Shown here in pieces: positions 31,000-39,408 of a stretch of DNA of 64,000 nt. Numbering within the stretch: position 1 is the first letter of the stretch; every line of letters starts with the position of its first letter. Both the position numbers and the translations under genes were made by a program. Where the stretch lies: NCBI GenBank assembly GCA_003315335.1, contig QNRL01000006.1, positions 124,001-188,000 on the forward strand. Reading direction: 5' to 3'. The stretch comes from Pseudocitrobacter faecalis (GTDB taxonomy: Bacteria; Pseudomonadota; Gammaproteobacteria; Enterobacterales; Enterobacteriaceae). The notes beneath the pieces were generated by a model that was not told the origin of the DNA, searched no databases, and was given only the letters and a program-made list of their open reading frames with translations.

Positions 31000-31258
31000 A
31001 CGTCATCTCCAGTACATCTTGCTCGATTTTTCATCAGCGCAAGCAGCCGTTTGGAAGCTTTTTTGGGTGCTTGTTGATCTGCATATTTCACATTGCGAAA
31101 TCTGATTTCAAATATAGCGATCGTTTTTTAACAAAGCAATCCGTTCCATATTTTTCAAAACGAAGTAAAATCAATCGATTACAAAATTTCTGTCCAGATC
31201 GTGAACTGAACCACACTTTGCGCTACCATCAGAGCGCGAGAAAAACGGGAGCAGCGGC
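31000..31258. promoter_or_regulatory. yiaK-yiaJ divergent control region with Crp-like site
   Basis: 259-bp gap that must hold the yiaK operon promoter and the yiaJ promoter. At about 31200-31215 the sequence CGTGA-actgaa-CCACA is a two-mismatch version of the Crp site (TGTGA-N6-TCACA). Crp control plus YiaJ repression is established for this operon in E. coli and Klebsiella. A YiaJ operator was not picked out with confidence. Confidence 0.5.
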
Positions 31259-32074
31259 ATGAGCGATAAAGAGAGTGAGATGACGTCAGAAAAAGAGCGG
31301 CCAGCAGGAAGTCAGAGCCTGTTTCGCGGGTTGATGCTGATTGAAATCTTAAGTAACTACCCCAACGGTTGCCCGCTGGCGCATTTGTCTGAGCTGGCTG
31401 GGTTAAACAAGAGTACCGTTCACCGCCTGCTGCAAGGTTTGCAGTCCTGCGGCTATGTCACCCCCGCACCCGCCGCCGGAAGCTATCGGCTGACCACTAA
31501 ATTTATCGCCGTCGGGCAAAAAGCGCTCTCATCGCTCAATATCATTCACGTTGCCGCGCCGCATCTTGAGGCGCTGAACCTTGCGACGGGTGAAACGGTG
31601 AACTTCTCCAGCCGTGAAGACGACCACGCGATTTTGATTTATAAGCTGGAACCGACCACCGGCATGCTGCGTACGCGTGCCTATATCGGCCAGCACATGC
31701 CGCTCTACTGCTCCGCGATGGGCAAAATTTACATGGCGTTTGGCCATGCGGATTACGTCGAAAGCTACTGGGAAAGCCACAAGGAACAAATTCAGCCGCT
31801 GACCCGCAATACCATTACCGGCCTGCCGGCGATGTACGATGAGCTGGCGCAAATTCGTGAAAGCAGCATGGCGATGGATCGGGAAGAGAATGAGTTAGGC
31901 GTGTCCTGTATTGCGGTGCCGGTGTTTGATATTCATGGCCGCGTGCCTTATGCCATCTCGATTTCACTTTCGACGTCGCGCCTCAAACAGGTCGGCGAGA
32001 AAAACCTGCTGAAGCCGCTGCGTGAAACAGCGCTGGCTATCTCTAACGAACTCGGTTTTAGCGTTCGCAGCTAG
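31259..32074 (+). CDS. yiaJ: IclR-family repressor YiaJ
   Basis: 271 residues. N-terminal winged helix-turn-helix (SLFRGLMLIEILSNYPNGCPLAHLSELAGLNKSTVHRLLQGLQSCGYV, about 20-68) and C-terminal IclR effector domain (HLEALNLATGETVNFSSRE..., ENELGVSCIAVPVFD). Very close to E. coli YiaJ apart from the N-terminus. It represses the divergent yiaK operon; L-ascorbate-derived compounds are reported inducers in relatives. An internal ATG (MTSEKE) nine codons later could also be used. Confidence 0.94.
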   Translation: MSDKESEMTSEKERPAGSQSLFRGLMLIEILSNYPNGCPLAHLSELAGLNKSTVHRLLQGLQSCGYVTPAPAAGSYRLTTKFIAVGQKALSSLNIIHVAAPHLEALNLATGETVNFSSREDDHAILIYKLEPTTGMLRTRAYIGQHMPLYCSAMGKIYMAFGHADYVESYWESHKEQIQPLTRNTITGLPAMYDELAQIRESSMAMDREENELGVSCIAVPVFDIHGRVPYAISISLSTSRLKQVGEKNLLKPLRETALAISNELGFSVRS

Positions 32075-32201
32075 CGTTTCAGGCATACCGCCAGACTCTC
32101 TCTGGCGTCTGACAAAAAACACGCCTTTCCCGCGTGGGATCAAAGCGCTCCTGCCATCCGCTCTGGCACTCTTAAGCCTTGAGCCCCGGATGGAGTGGAG
32201 A

Positions 32202-32666
32202 ATGAACCCGTTTATTGTTGCGGATGCGCGCAAGTGCATCGGTTGCCGTACCTGTGAAGTGGCCTGTGTGGTATCACATCAGGCGCAGCAGGATTGCGCG
32301 GCAGTATCACGTGAGGCCTTCTTTCCCCGCATTCAGGTGGTGAAAGGCGATACGTTCTCCTCTGCCGTAGCGTGCCATCAATGTGAAGATGCGCCATGCA
32401 TGAACGTGTGCCCAACAGGGGCGATTCGCCGCGAAAAAGAGTACATTTCCGTTGAGCAGCAGCGCTGCATTGGTTGTAAGAGCTGCATGGTGGCGTGCCC
32501 GTTTGGCGCGATGCGTGTCGTCGTGCAGAATGCGCGGCCCCAGGCGATTAAGTGCGATTTATGTCAGCATCGCGCGCAGGGGCCAGCGTGTGTTGAGGCG
32601 TGTCCGACATCGGCATTGCGCTGTGTGGACACAAGCCGAATAAAGGTGAATTCGGCATTTGTCTGA
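32202..32666 (+). CDS. ysaA: YsaA, ferredoxin-like 4x[4Fe-4S] electron-transfer protein
   Basis: 154 residues from the ATG at 32202. Four cysteine clusters bind four [4Fe-4S] centres: CIGCRTCEVAC (13-23), CHQCEDAPCMNVCP, CIGCKSCMVACP and CDLCQHRAQGPACVEACP. This is the pattern of the small iron-sulfur subunits of the DMSO reductase/HycB/HydN group. There is no transmembrane part and no Tat signal. Which oxidoreductase it serves is unknown, as no catalytic subunit gene is nearby. Shares a bidirectional hairpin with convergent avtA. Confidence 0.9.
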   Translation: MNPFIVADARKCIGCRTCEVACVVSHQAQQDCAAVSREAFFPRIQVVKGDTFSSAVACHQCEDAPCMNVCPTGAIRREKEYISVEQQRCIGCKSCMVACPFGAMRVVVQNARPQAIKCDLCQHRAQGPACVEACPTSALRCVDTSRIKVNSAFV

Positions 32667-32671
32667 TGGTT

Positions 32672-32701
32672 AACGGGGCCTGCACTGGAGCAGGCCCGTT
32701 A
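32672..32701. terminator. Bidirectional terminator between ysaA and avtA
   Basis: Stem aacggg(g)cctgc / gcaggcccgtt around loop actgga, lying between two convergent stop codons. A-rich/T-rich flanks are short; it probably serves both genes. Confidence 0.65.
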
Positions 32702-32705
32702 CGGG

Positions 32706-33965
32706 TCAGATGCAGTTACTTTCCTGCCACGCGCGCTCCACTTCTTCTGCCAGAATTTTCACGCCAGCTTCAATTTTATCCGGCTCCGGCACGTAGTTCA
32801 TGCGCATGCACTGATGCGTATGCGGCCACGGTTTTTCCAGCCCCGGGAAGAAGTAGTCGCCAGGCACCATCAACACGCCGCGTTTTTTCAGGCGCTGATA
32901 GAGCAGTTCAGTGGTGATCGGTAAATCTTTAAACCACAGCCACAGGAAAATCGCACCCTCGGGTTTGTGGATCAGGCAGCGTTCTTCCGGCAAATAGCGG
33001 CGAATAATGGCGATCGTTTCCTGAACGCGCTGATAGTAGAACGGTTTGATAACCGTTTCTGACAGCTTGAGGAGATCGCGACGTTTAATCATTTCACACA
33101 TCATCGCCGGGCCCATTCCGCCTGGCGCAAGGCTGATGATGCCGTTCATGTTGCTGATGGCGGTGATGATTTCTTCGTTGGCGATGATGATCCCGCAGCG
33201 ACTTCCCGGCAGGCCCAGTTTGGAGAGGCTCATGCACAGCACAATGTTCGGGTTCCAGAGTGGGCGTGCTTCGCTGAAAATAATGCCCGGGAACGGCAGG
33301 CCGTAGGCGTTATCAATCACCAGCGGAATGCCATGTTGATTCGCCAGCGCGTCCAGACGCAGCACTTCTTCATCGGTGATGACGTTGCCGGTTGGGTTGG
33401 TAGGGCGCGAGACGCAAATCATCCCCGTCTCTTCATTAATCGGCAGGCGGTCAAAATCGACGTGATATTTAAACTGGCCGTCTGGCAGCAGCTCGATATT
33501 CGGGCGCGTAGAGACGAACAGCTCATCTTCCAGGCCGGAATCGGCATAGCCAATATACTCCGGCGTCAACGGGAACAGCACCTTGCGGGTGGTGCCGTCA
33601 GCGCGGCGACCGGCGAAGAGATTGAACAAGTAGAAAAACGCGCTCTGGCTGCCGTTTGTCAGTGCAATATTCTGCGGTTCAATATCCCAACCTAATTCTT
33701 CGCGCAGCATTTCGGCCAGCGCCGAGAGTAGTTCACTTTTCCCCTGAGGACCGTCGTAATTACATAGCGCATCCGTGGCTTTACCGCTTTCAAGCATATC
33801 CGCCAACAGGTTGTTGAAGTACGCGTTCATCTGGGGGATTTGCGCGGGGTTACCGCCGCCGAGCATGATTGCGCCTGGTGTGCGCAGGCCATCGTTCAGG
33901 TCTTCCATCAGGCGCGTAATGCCTGAATGGCGGGCGAATTTATCGCCGAAAAGTGAAAATTTCAT
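32706..33965 (-). CDS. avtA: Valine-pyruvate aminotransferase
   Basis: 419 residues. PLP-dependent fold-type I transaminase (transaminase C) making valine from 2-ketoisovalerate with alanine as donor. Motifs include VSRPTNPTGNVITDEE, VIDNAYGLPFPG (Asp-x-x-Tyr of the PLP site) and LCMSLSKLGLPGSRCGIIIANEE with the Schiff-base Lys in SLSKLG. The N-terminus MKFSLFGDKFARHSGITRLMEDL matches the E. coli enzyme. Monocistronic by position. Confidence 0.95.
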   Translation of the reverse strand: MKFSLFGDKFARHSGITRLMEDLNDGLRTPGAIMLGGGNPAQIPQMNAYFNNLLADMLESGKATDALCNYDGPQGKSELLSALAEMLREELGWDIEPQNIALTNGSQSAFFYLFNLFAGRRADGTTRKVLFPLTPEYIGYADSGLEDELFVSTRPNIELLPDGQFKYHVDFDRLPINEETGMICVSRPTNPTGNVITDEEVLRLDALANQHGIPLVIDNAYGLPFPGIIFSEARPLWNPNIVLCMSLSKLGLPGSRCGIIIANEEIITAISNMNGIISLAPGGMGPAMMCEMIKRRDLLKLSETVIKPFYYQRVQETIAIIRRYLPEERCLIHKPEGAIFLWLWFKDLPITTELLYQRLKKRGVLMVPGDYFFPGLEKPWPHTHQCMRMNYVPEPDKIEAGVKILAEEVERAWQESNCI

Positions 33966-34105
33966 CGCGGATCATCGACTGCTATTGCTGTAAAGAGGCT
34001 CACCATAACGCCACCGTCCACGCGGTGCAAATGGCTTAACGTCAGGCGTGTCGGAATAACCGGCTACGAATATCTACGTATATGGAGCTTTATGTTGTGG
34101 TGACC

Positions 34106-34125
34106 CGCTCTGGGGAGAACGGGCC
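34106..34125 (-). terminator. Hairpin after malS
   Basis: Stem cccg(ct)ct / (ag)aacggg around a G-rich loop, 14 bp past the malS stop on the minus strand. Weak candidate terminator. Confidence 0.35.
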
Positions 34126-34138
34126 GAATAGCGGATTT

Positions 34139-36172
34139 TTAGCGATTCCCGGCCCAGATAATCATCACTTTATCGTCACCGTTTTGCCGCACGAATCCAT
34201 AGCCCTGCGGGAGCGTCAGCGTCGTTTGTGTACCCGCACCCACCGCCGGATGGCGCGCGCGGAACTGGCCTAAACGCTGCCAGTGCGCGACGCTTACGGC
34301 AGATTTCCCGCTGATATCCTGCCAGTTCATCTCTGAGCGCGTACCCTGAAGCGGGTCAGAGCCGGTTGGGCCAAACGGACGATTCGACTCGTCGCCATAG
34401 AAGATTTGCACTGCACCGGGGGCCAGCAGCAAAAGCTCGGCGGCGTTGTTACCTTTCTCGCGGAACAGGCGGGTGTCATGCGATGAAAGATAGCTCAGCA
34501 CATTAAACGACTGTAATTTGTCGGCCATCTGTTGCCAGGTGAGGTCGATATTCGCCAGGCAATCTGCCACCTTCGCCGCCTGATCCTGATAATCGAAGTT
34601 AATCATCGCGTCGAAGCCGTGGCGGTAATAGTCGCTCTCCATCACGCCGTGGCCCCAGGCTTCGCCGGTCATCCAAAAGGGGGCGTTATCCAGCGCTTTG
34701 TCCGGGTTCGCTTTTTTCCACTCTGCCAGCGCCTGGCTGGATTGCGTCTTCAGTTGCTGCCAGCCCGCCATCTCCACGTGCTTGGCGGTGTCCACGCGGA
34801 AACCGTCGATGCCGTAATCGCGTACCCATTGGCTCAGCCAGTGGGTGAGGTAATCGCGCGGCGTGAAGCCGTCTAGCGCTTTGGCCTGCGTATCGGGCTT
34901 ATGGACATAGAAATTGGGCAGACCCACGGCGGCGGTGGATTCGGTTTTTAAATCTGGCAGGAAAGCCAGCGACATGGTGAGATCGTCAAAACCGGGACTG
35001 TCGTAGTCGCCGATATCGGTGCGGATCCAGCCTTTACCCCACCATTTTTCCCATGCGGCTTTATCGCTGAAGTTGATGTAATCGTTAAAACTATGCCAGG
35101 TTTGACCCGGGCCCGGCGTCCAGTCTGTCCAGTTCTTGCCGAGCGTTTTTTCGATATCGTTACCTTCCAGATACAGCGCGCCAAACTGGAACTGCTGCAT
35201 ATCGGCGAGCGTGGCATAGCCCGTGTGGTTCATCACCACGTCAAACAGAATGCGCATGCCGCGCTGGTGTGCACCGTCTACCAGATTTCGTAGATCGTTT
35301 TCGTCACCCATATTGGCGTCGAGTTTTGTCCAGTCCTGGGTGTAGTAGCCATGATACGCGTAGTGGGGGAAATCACCTTTCGTGCCACCCCCCACCCAGC
35401 CGTGAATTTGCTCCAGTGGGGAGCTAATCCACAGCGCGTTTACGCCCAACTGTTGCAGGTAATCGAGCTTGCTGGTGAGCCCTTTCAGATCACCGCCGTG
35501 GAAAGTGCCTATCTCCTGCATGCCATCTTTGCGACGACCATAGCTGTTGTCGTTACTCGGGTCACCGTTAACAAAACGGTCGGTCAGTACGAAATAGACC
35601 GTGGCGTTATGCCAGCTAAAGGGGGCAGGTTTGGTGGTGTCTGCGCTTTCCAGAAGCAACAGGCCATTGCTTTCTGGTGCTGGCTGCAGAGTGATTTTTC
35701 CCTGTTTAACCTGCACCGTTTGGCCGCTGTAGAAATCCCGCACGTTACTGCCTTCGGCGAAGGTGTGGCTGACGTCAAGGGTTAACGGTTTGCAATCCCA
35801 GCGCGGACACTGGCGAATCGCGGCCTGTGCGCTATTGCCCTGAGCTGCACTTTGAACTGAAATCGACAGCGTCGGCGTGCCGGAGCGGGTGTCTATCTCC
35901 AGTTGATAATTGCCGTCACGGAAGATGCGCCACTGCGGTGCGTCGCCTTTGCAGGGCTCCAGCGACAGCATCTGATTAAGCTTAATACCTGCGGCAGGCT
36001 GCCAGCACTGTTGGTCAAAATTTAATGTCAGAGGGCGAGTACCCTTCGCGAGTGTTTTTTGACTGACGAATTTACCGGTACCTTCAGGGGTAAATGCCGG
36101 GAAGTCATTCACTGTCCAGGCGGCGAAGGCGCAGGTCGGAAGCAGTAGCGGTACAAGCACAGCGAGTTTCAT
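34139..36172 (-). CDS. malS: Periplasmic alpha-amylase MalS
   Basis: 677 residues from the ATG at 36172, chosen because it begins a normal signal peptide (MKLAVLVPLLLPTCAFA) and AGGAC precedes it; the upstream in-frame ATG would bury that signal. GH13 enzyme that hydrolyses maltodextrins in the periplasm. After an N-terminal beta domain (about 20-190), the barrel begins at ATVYFVLTDRFVNGDPSND. Conserved regions are DVVMNHTG, GFRVDTAKHVE (nucleophile Asp), WMTGEAWGHG (acid Glu) and FNVLSYLSSHDTRLF. Two Cys near the N-terminus could form the disulfide made by DsbA in E. coli. Confidence 0.95.
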   Translation of the reverse strand: MKLAVLVPLLLPTCAFAAWTVNDFPAFTPEGTGKFVSQKTLAKGTRPLTLNFDQQCWQPAAGIKLNQMLSLEPCKGDAPQWRIFRDGNYQLEIDTRSGTPTLSISVQSAAQGNSAQAAIRQCPRWDCKPLTLDVSHTFAEGSNVRDFYSGQTVQVKQGKITLQPAPESNGLLLLESADTTKPAPFSWHNATVYFVLTDRFVNGDPSNDNSYGRRKDGMQEIGTFHGGDLKGLTSKLDYLQQLGVNALWISSPLEQIHGWVGGGTKGDFPHYAYHGYYTQDWTKLDANMGDENDLRNLVDGAHQRGMRILFDVVMNHTGYATLADMQQFQFGALYLEGNDIEKTLGKNWTDWTPGPGQTWHSFNDYINFSDKAAWEKWWGKGWIRTDIGDYDSPGFDDLTMSLAFLPDLKTESTAAVGLPNFYVHKPDTQAKALDGFTPRDYLTHWLSQWVRDYGIDGFRVDTAKHVEMAGWQQLKTQSSQALAEWKKANPDKALDNAPFWMTGEAWGHGVMESDYYRHGFDAMINFDYQDQAAKVADCLANIDLTWQQMADKLQSFNVLSYLSSHDTRLFREKGNNAAELLLLAPGAVQIFYGDESNRPFGPTGSDPLQGTRSEMNWQDISGKSAVSVAHWQRLGQFRARHPAVGAGTQTTLTLPQGYGFVRQNGDDKVMIIWAGNR

Positions 36173-36226
36173 GTCGGGTCCTGTCGCGGTTTTTTTCAAC
36201 AGTGTGGCAGCAATTCGCGGTGCAGG

Positions 36227-36236
36227 CCTCATCCCT
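36227..36236 (-). promoter_or_regulatory. Probable MalT box upstream of malS
   Basis: On the minus strand AGGGATGAGG, one base from the MalT consensus GGGGA(T/G)GAGG, about 55 bp before the malS start codon. malS belongs to the MalT regulon in E. coli. Additional weaker G-rich boxes may lie just upstream (36238-36265). Confidence 0.5.
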
Positions 36237-36486
36237 TCAGGGGGAGGATAAAAAGGGGTGAGTGACGGGCGTCAAAATTCAGTAAAAAGTGCGATAACCG
36301 TATCATTTCTAATGATTACTATTAGGACTATGGTTTTTGCCCATGGCAAAGTTGTGCCATTGTTTAGGACTAAGACTATTCAGCAAGGTGCGCAGGCGGG
36401 CTATTTTTGGTATGATTTGAGATTCAAATCTCAATTTCGAGACAAAAATAAGGTGTTGGAATGCATAAATCCGACCAGGAGACCTA
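36237..36486. promoter_or_regulatory. malS-bax divergent intergenic region
   Basis: About 250 bp upstream of both genes. It contains G-rich sequence near malS and AT-rich sequence with repeated AGGACTA-like motifs (aggactatgg, aggactaaga) around 36325-36375. Promoters were not individually resolved. No small gene is convincing. Confidence 0.4.
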
Positions 36487-37311
36487 ATGATATCGACTCC
36501 CATTCGACGATATGGGGCAGCGATACTTATGTTACTCACCATGATTTTTTCTGGTGGGGTGTTAGCGAAGACTCACACAGTAACAGAGCATCATAAAGCC
36601 TCAGTTAAAAAGGTTAGTAGTACTAAGGTTAGCAGTAAACAAGAGTATTCTCGCAATAGTGTAAAGAGCAGTTCACTTCCTGATTTGCGAAAATACCCTT
36701 CCGGAACCCCAAGGAAAAGAGCGTTTCTCCGGACGGTAATGCCTTATATTACAAGCCAAAATGCAGCAATCACTGCCGATCGTAACTGGTTGATTTCAAA
36801 ACAGTACGAAGGCCGCTGGTCGCCGTCTGAGCGTGCGCGTTTGAAAGATATCACTACGCGTTACAAGGTGAAGTGGAACGGTAATACCCGCAAGGTGCCG
36901 TGGAATTCACTGCTTGAACGCGTCGACATCATTCCAGGCAGCATGGTTGCCACCATGGCTGCGGCAGAAAGTGGTTGGGGGACGTCAAAACTGGCGCGCG
37001 CCAACAACAATCTGTTCGGGATGAAGTGTGGTTCCGGTAAGTGTAAAAATGGTTCCGGTAAAGTGAATGGCTACTCGCACTTTGATTCTGTCAAAGCGTC
37101 TGTCCAGGCCTACGCGATGAACCTGAATACCCATCCGGCATACTCGTCATTCCGTAAGTCTCGCGCGCAGTTGCGTAAGACGGACCAGGAAGTGACCGCC
37201 AGCGCAATGATTCATAAGCTGAAGGGATACTCCACCAAAGGTTCGAGCTACAACAACTATCTGTTCGCGATGTACCAGGATAACCAGCGTCTGATTGCGG
37301 CGCATATGTAA
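36487..37311 (+). CDS. bax: Bax, exported glucosaminidase-domain protein
   Basis: 274 residues. N-terminal membrane signal (about 8-28, ILMLLTMIFSGGVLA) followed by a basic Ser/Lys-rich stretch (about 30-75). The GH73-like mannosyl-glycoprotein endo-beta-N-acetylglucosaminidase domain (about 140-270) has MVATMAAAESGWGTSKLARANNNLFGMKCG, where the Glu of AAESGWG is the expected catalytic acid, then YSHFDSVKASVQAYAMNLNTHPAY. A peptidoglycan-cleaving role is predicted, though none has been clearly shown to my knowledge. Divergent from malS, as in E. coli. Confidence 0.92.
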   Translation: MISTPIRRYGAAILMLLTMIFSGGVLAKTHTVTEHHKASVKKVSSTKVSSKQEYSRNSVKSSSLPDLRKYPSGTPRKRAFLRTVMPYITSQNAAITADRNWLISKQYEGRWSPSERARLKDITTRYKVKWNGNTRKVPWNSLLERVDIIPGSMVATMAAAESGWGTSKLARANNNLFGMKCGSGKCKNGSGKVNGYSHFDSVKASVQAYAMNLNTHPAYSSFRKSRAQLRKTDQEVTASAMIHKLKGYSTKGSSYNNYLFAMYQDNQRLIAAHM

Positions 37312-37331
37312 TCCTCATCTGGAATGCTAAA

Positions 37332-37347
37332 GGGAGCGAAAGCTCCC
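37332..37347 (+). terminator. First copy of bax terminator hairpin
   Basis: Palindrome GGGAGCGAAAGCTCCC with a GAAA tetraloop, 20 bp after the bax stop. It lacks a T-run. An identical hairpin with a T-run lies at 37502, beyond a REP block. Confidence 0.6.
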
Positions 37348-37378
37348 TCAGATTGCTGACAAAGTGCGCTTTGTTCTT

Positions 37379-37477
37379 GCCGGATGCGGCAAAAACGCCT
37401 TATCCGGCCTACAAAATAGTGCAAATTCAATATATTGCAGAACCCTTGTAGGCCTGATAAGCGCAGCGCATCAGGCA
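37379..37477. repeat. BIME: pair of REP (palindromic unit) sequences
   Basis: Two inverted REP units: gccggatgcggc...gccttatccggcctac at the left and tgtaggcctgataagcgcagcgcatcaggca at the right, in opposite orientation with an AT-rich linker. This is the typical enteric BIME arrangement. Confidence 0.85.
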
Positions 37478-37501
37478 ATGTTGCGATTGTCATCAGTCTC
37501 G

Positions 37502-37523
37502 GGGAGCGAAAGCTCCCTTTTTT
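37502..37523 (+). terminator. Second copy of the hairpin, with T-run
   Basis: GGGAGCGAAAGCTCCC followed by TTTTTT: a full Rho-independent terminator for plus-strand transcripts, matching the hairpin at 37332. It overlaps the stop codon end of the convergent LysR gene. Confidence 0.75.
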
Positions 37524-38403
37524 ACGCCTCTAACAATGCATTCTCCAGCATATCCAGAAACGGCCTTAATCCTCCAGGCTGATACTCCCGCGACAAATAC
37601 ATACCATAAATTCCCAGCCTGGCCGGTTCATACTCCGCCAGCAGCGGTACCACACTTCCTTTCGCCAGGGCGTCTCTGGCTTCCATTTCCGGCACCATCA
37701 CAATGCCACACCCAGCCACGGCGGCATCCAGTAACACTGTTGAAATCGTGGCGCTGAAATTGCCGCTGATATCGACCGACACCGCTGTTCCTTCGGCAGT
37801 GGTAAAGTGCCAACTCTGCCCGGCGAAACGGCTGTAGTGCAGGCAGTTATGATGGGCGAGATCGGCAGGCGTTAGCGGCGTGCCGTGGTGTGCCAGATAA
37901 CCCGGCGAGGCGCAAAGCACTGAGCGGCACTCGCCCAGGCGACGGGCAATCGTACCGGGCTCTGGGTTATTGGTAATACGCACGGCTACGTCAATGCGCT
38001 CGCTCACCAGGTTCACCGGATGGTTGTTCACATCCAGCTCCAGACGTAGTGCCGGATAACGCGTCAGAAATTCGCTGACAATCGGCCCAATGATGCAGGT
38101 GGCGGTCAGGTGCGCACAGGCAACGCGCAGCACGCCAGAGGGTTCATTCTGCTGGTTACGCAGCTCAATTTCCTGCGCCAGCTGAATCAGATGGCGGGTC
38201 TTAAGCAAGATTTCTTCGCCCGCAGGCGTCAGTGTCAGACGGCGCGAAGTGCGATGAATCAAGCGCGCGCCCGCCCACTGTTCCATCTGTTCCAGATAGC
38301 GGCTGACCATGGGGCGCGAAATTCCCAGCGCGCGTGATGCGGCGCTCAGGCTGCCCAGTTCGCAGATGCGATTAAATACGCGTGCGGCGGTGACTCTGTC
38401 CAT
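37522..38403 (-). CDS. LysR-type regulator next to an MBL-fold gene
   Basis: 293 residues. N-terminal HTH (FNRICELGSLSAASRALGISRPMVSRYLEQMEQWAGARLIHRTSRRLTLTPAGEEIL, about 10-70) of the subgroup beginning MDRVTAARVF. The effector domain (about 88-290) has GVLRVACAHLTATCIIGPIVSEFLTRYP and the typical RIDVAVRI. Divergent from the exported MBL-fold gene, which is its likely target. The pair is not part of the bax-xylR interval in E. coli K-12 as I remember it, so it is probably an insertion. Effector unknown. Confidence 0.85.
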   Translation of the reverse strand: MDRVTAARVFNRICELGSLSAASRALGISRPMVSRYLEQMEQWAGARLIHRTSRRLTLTPAGEEILLKTRHLIQLAQEIELRNQQNEPSGVLRVACAHLTATCIIGPIVSEFLTRYPALRLELDVNNHPVNLVSERIDVAVRITNNPEPGTIARRLGECRSVLCASPGYLAHHGTPLTPADLAHHNCLHYSRFAGQSWHFTTAEGTAVSVDISGNFSATISTVLLDAAVAGCGIVMVPEMEARDALAKGSVVPLLAEYEPARLGIYGMYLSREYQPGGLRPFLDMLENALLEA

Positions 38404-38517
38404 GAACGGCTCCAGCTGATCGTTTTATGAAACCAAGCATATCGGTTTTCGGGAATTCTGACAGGTGGTGAAATCCGTAAAATGGACGGTCTCACACATA
38501 ACAACATCAGGTTCATC

Positions 38518-39372
38518 ATGAAACGTGCATTCACCGCCATCGCCGCCCTTGTCATCAGCAGCACGGCTTTTGCCGCCCCGCTGACGATGAAGACCTACAA
38601 CCCTCAGGAAAATGCCGTTTTCCCGGTCTCGTCAACGCTGGTCTATGGCCCCTCGGAAGCTGTATTGTTTGATGCCCAGTTCAGCGTGAAAGACGGTGAA
38701 AAGCTGGTCGCCATGATTCGCGAAAGCGGTAAAAAACTCTCGCGCATTGTGATTACCTCGGGTGATCCTGATTTCTATTTTGGCCTTGAGCCGATAGTGA
38801 AAGCCTTCCCGAATGTAGAGATCGTTGCGACGCCAGCGGTGGTCTCTCACATTGAGGCTACGCGTGATGCGAAGCTGGCCTACTGGGGGCCACAACTGAA
38901 AGCGGATGCGCCGCATCAGCTGTATACGCCAAAACCGCTCCACGACATGCGTTTCACCATTGATGGCGAAGCGGTCGAAATCAAACATCCGGAAAGCTAT
39001 GCCGCCTACGTTTGGATCCCGGCGAATAAGGCGATTCTTGGCGGCACCGGCGTGGCGTCCGGCATTCATATCTGGAGCGCCGATACACAGACCGTGACGC
39101 GCCGTAATGAATGGCGCGGCGTGCTGAAAGCGATGCAGGCCGAGCAGCCGCAAACGGTGATCCCCGGCCATTACCTCGGTAAGCTGCCATCCGGGGCGAA
39201 AGCCATCACCTTTACCCTTGATTATCTGCAGAAATTTGAGCTGGCGCTGAACAGCCAGAAAGATTCTGCAGGTGTTATCAAGGTGATGAAAAAGGCGTAT
39301 CCGGATCTCGCTGATGAGAGTTCGCTGGAACTGAGCGCAAAGGTCAACACCGGCGAGATGGCCTGGAAGTAA
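38518..39372 (+). CDS. Exported MBL-fold protein with degenerate metal site
   Basis: 284 residues from the ATG at 38518, which starts a clean signal peptide (MKRAFTAIAALVISSTAFA). The fold is metallo-beta-lactamase-like: strands YGPSEAVLFDAQF, RIVIT, VEIVATPAVV, YAAYVWIPANKAILGG and VIPGHY. The HxHxDH metal motif is replaced: at residues 80-89 the sequence is TSGDPDFYFG where THxHxDHxxG would be expected, so three His ligands are Ser, Asp and Phe. The late His of IPGHY remains. It may bind a different metal or have lost hydrolase activity. Divergent from a LysR gene. Followed by a REP unit. Confidence 0.8.
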   Translation: MKRAFTAIAALVISSTAFAAPLTMKTYNPQENAVFPVSSTLVYGPSEAVLFDAQFSVKDGEKLVAMIRESGKKLSRIVITSGDPDFYFGLEPIVKAFPNVEIVATPAVVSHIEATRDAKLAYWGPQLKADAPHQLYTPKPLHDMRFTIDGEAVEIKHPESYAAYVWIPANKAILGGTGVASGIHIWSADTQTVTRRNEWRGVLKAMQAEQPQTVIPGHYLGKLPSGAKAITFTLDYLQKFELALNSQKDSAGVIKVMKKAYPDLADESSLELSAKVNTGEMAWK

Positions 39373-39400
39373 GCCGGACGCGCGTTGCGCCATCCGGCAT
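39373..39400. repeat. REP unit between MBL-fold gene and xylR
   Basis: gccggacgcgcgttgcgcc-atccggc: imperfect GC-rich palindrome with REP-type arms, placed directly after the stop codon, between two convergent genes. Confidence 0.75.
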
Positions 39401-39408
39401 TAAAGCGG

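Noticed and set aside
32022..32201. N-terminal extension of ysaA by 60 codons
   Set aside because: The extension overlaps the end of yiaJ and has no similarity to ferredoxin-like proteins; the ATG at 32202 matches E. coli YsaA.
34082..34273. 63-codon plus-strand frame between avtA and malS
   Set aside because: Mostly antisense to the malS C-terminus; no ribosome site or recognisable family.
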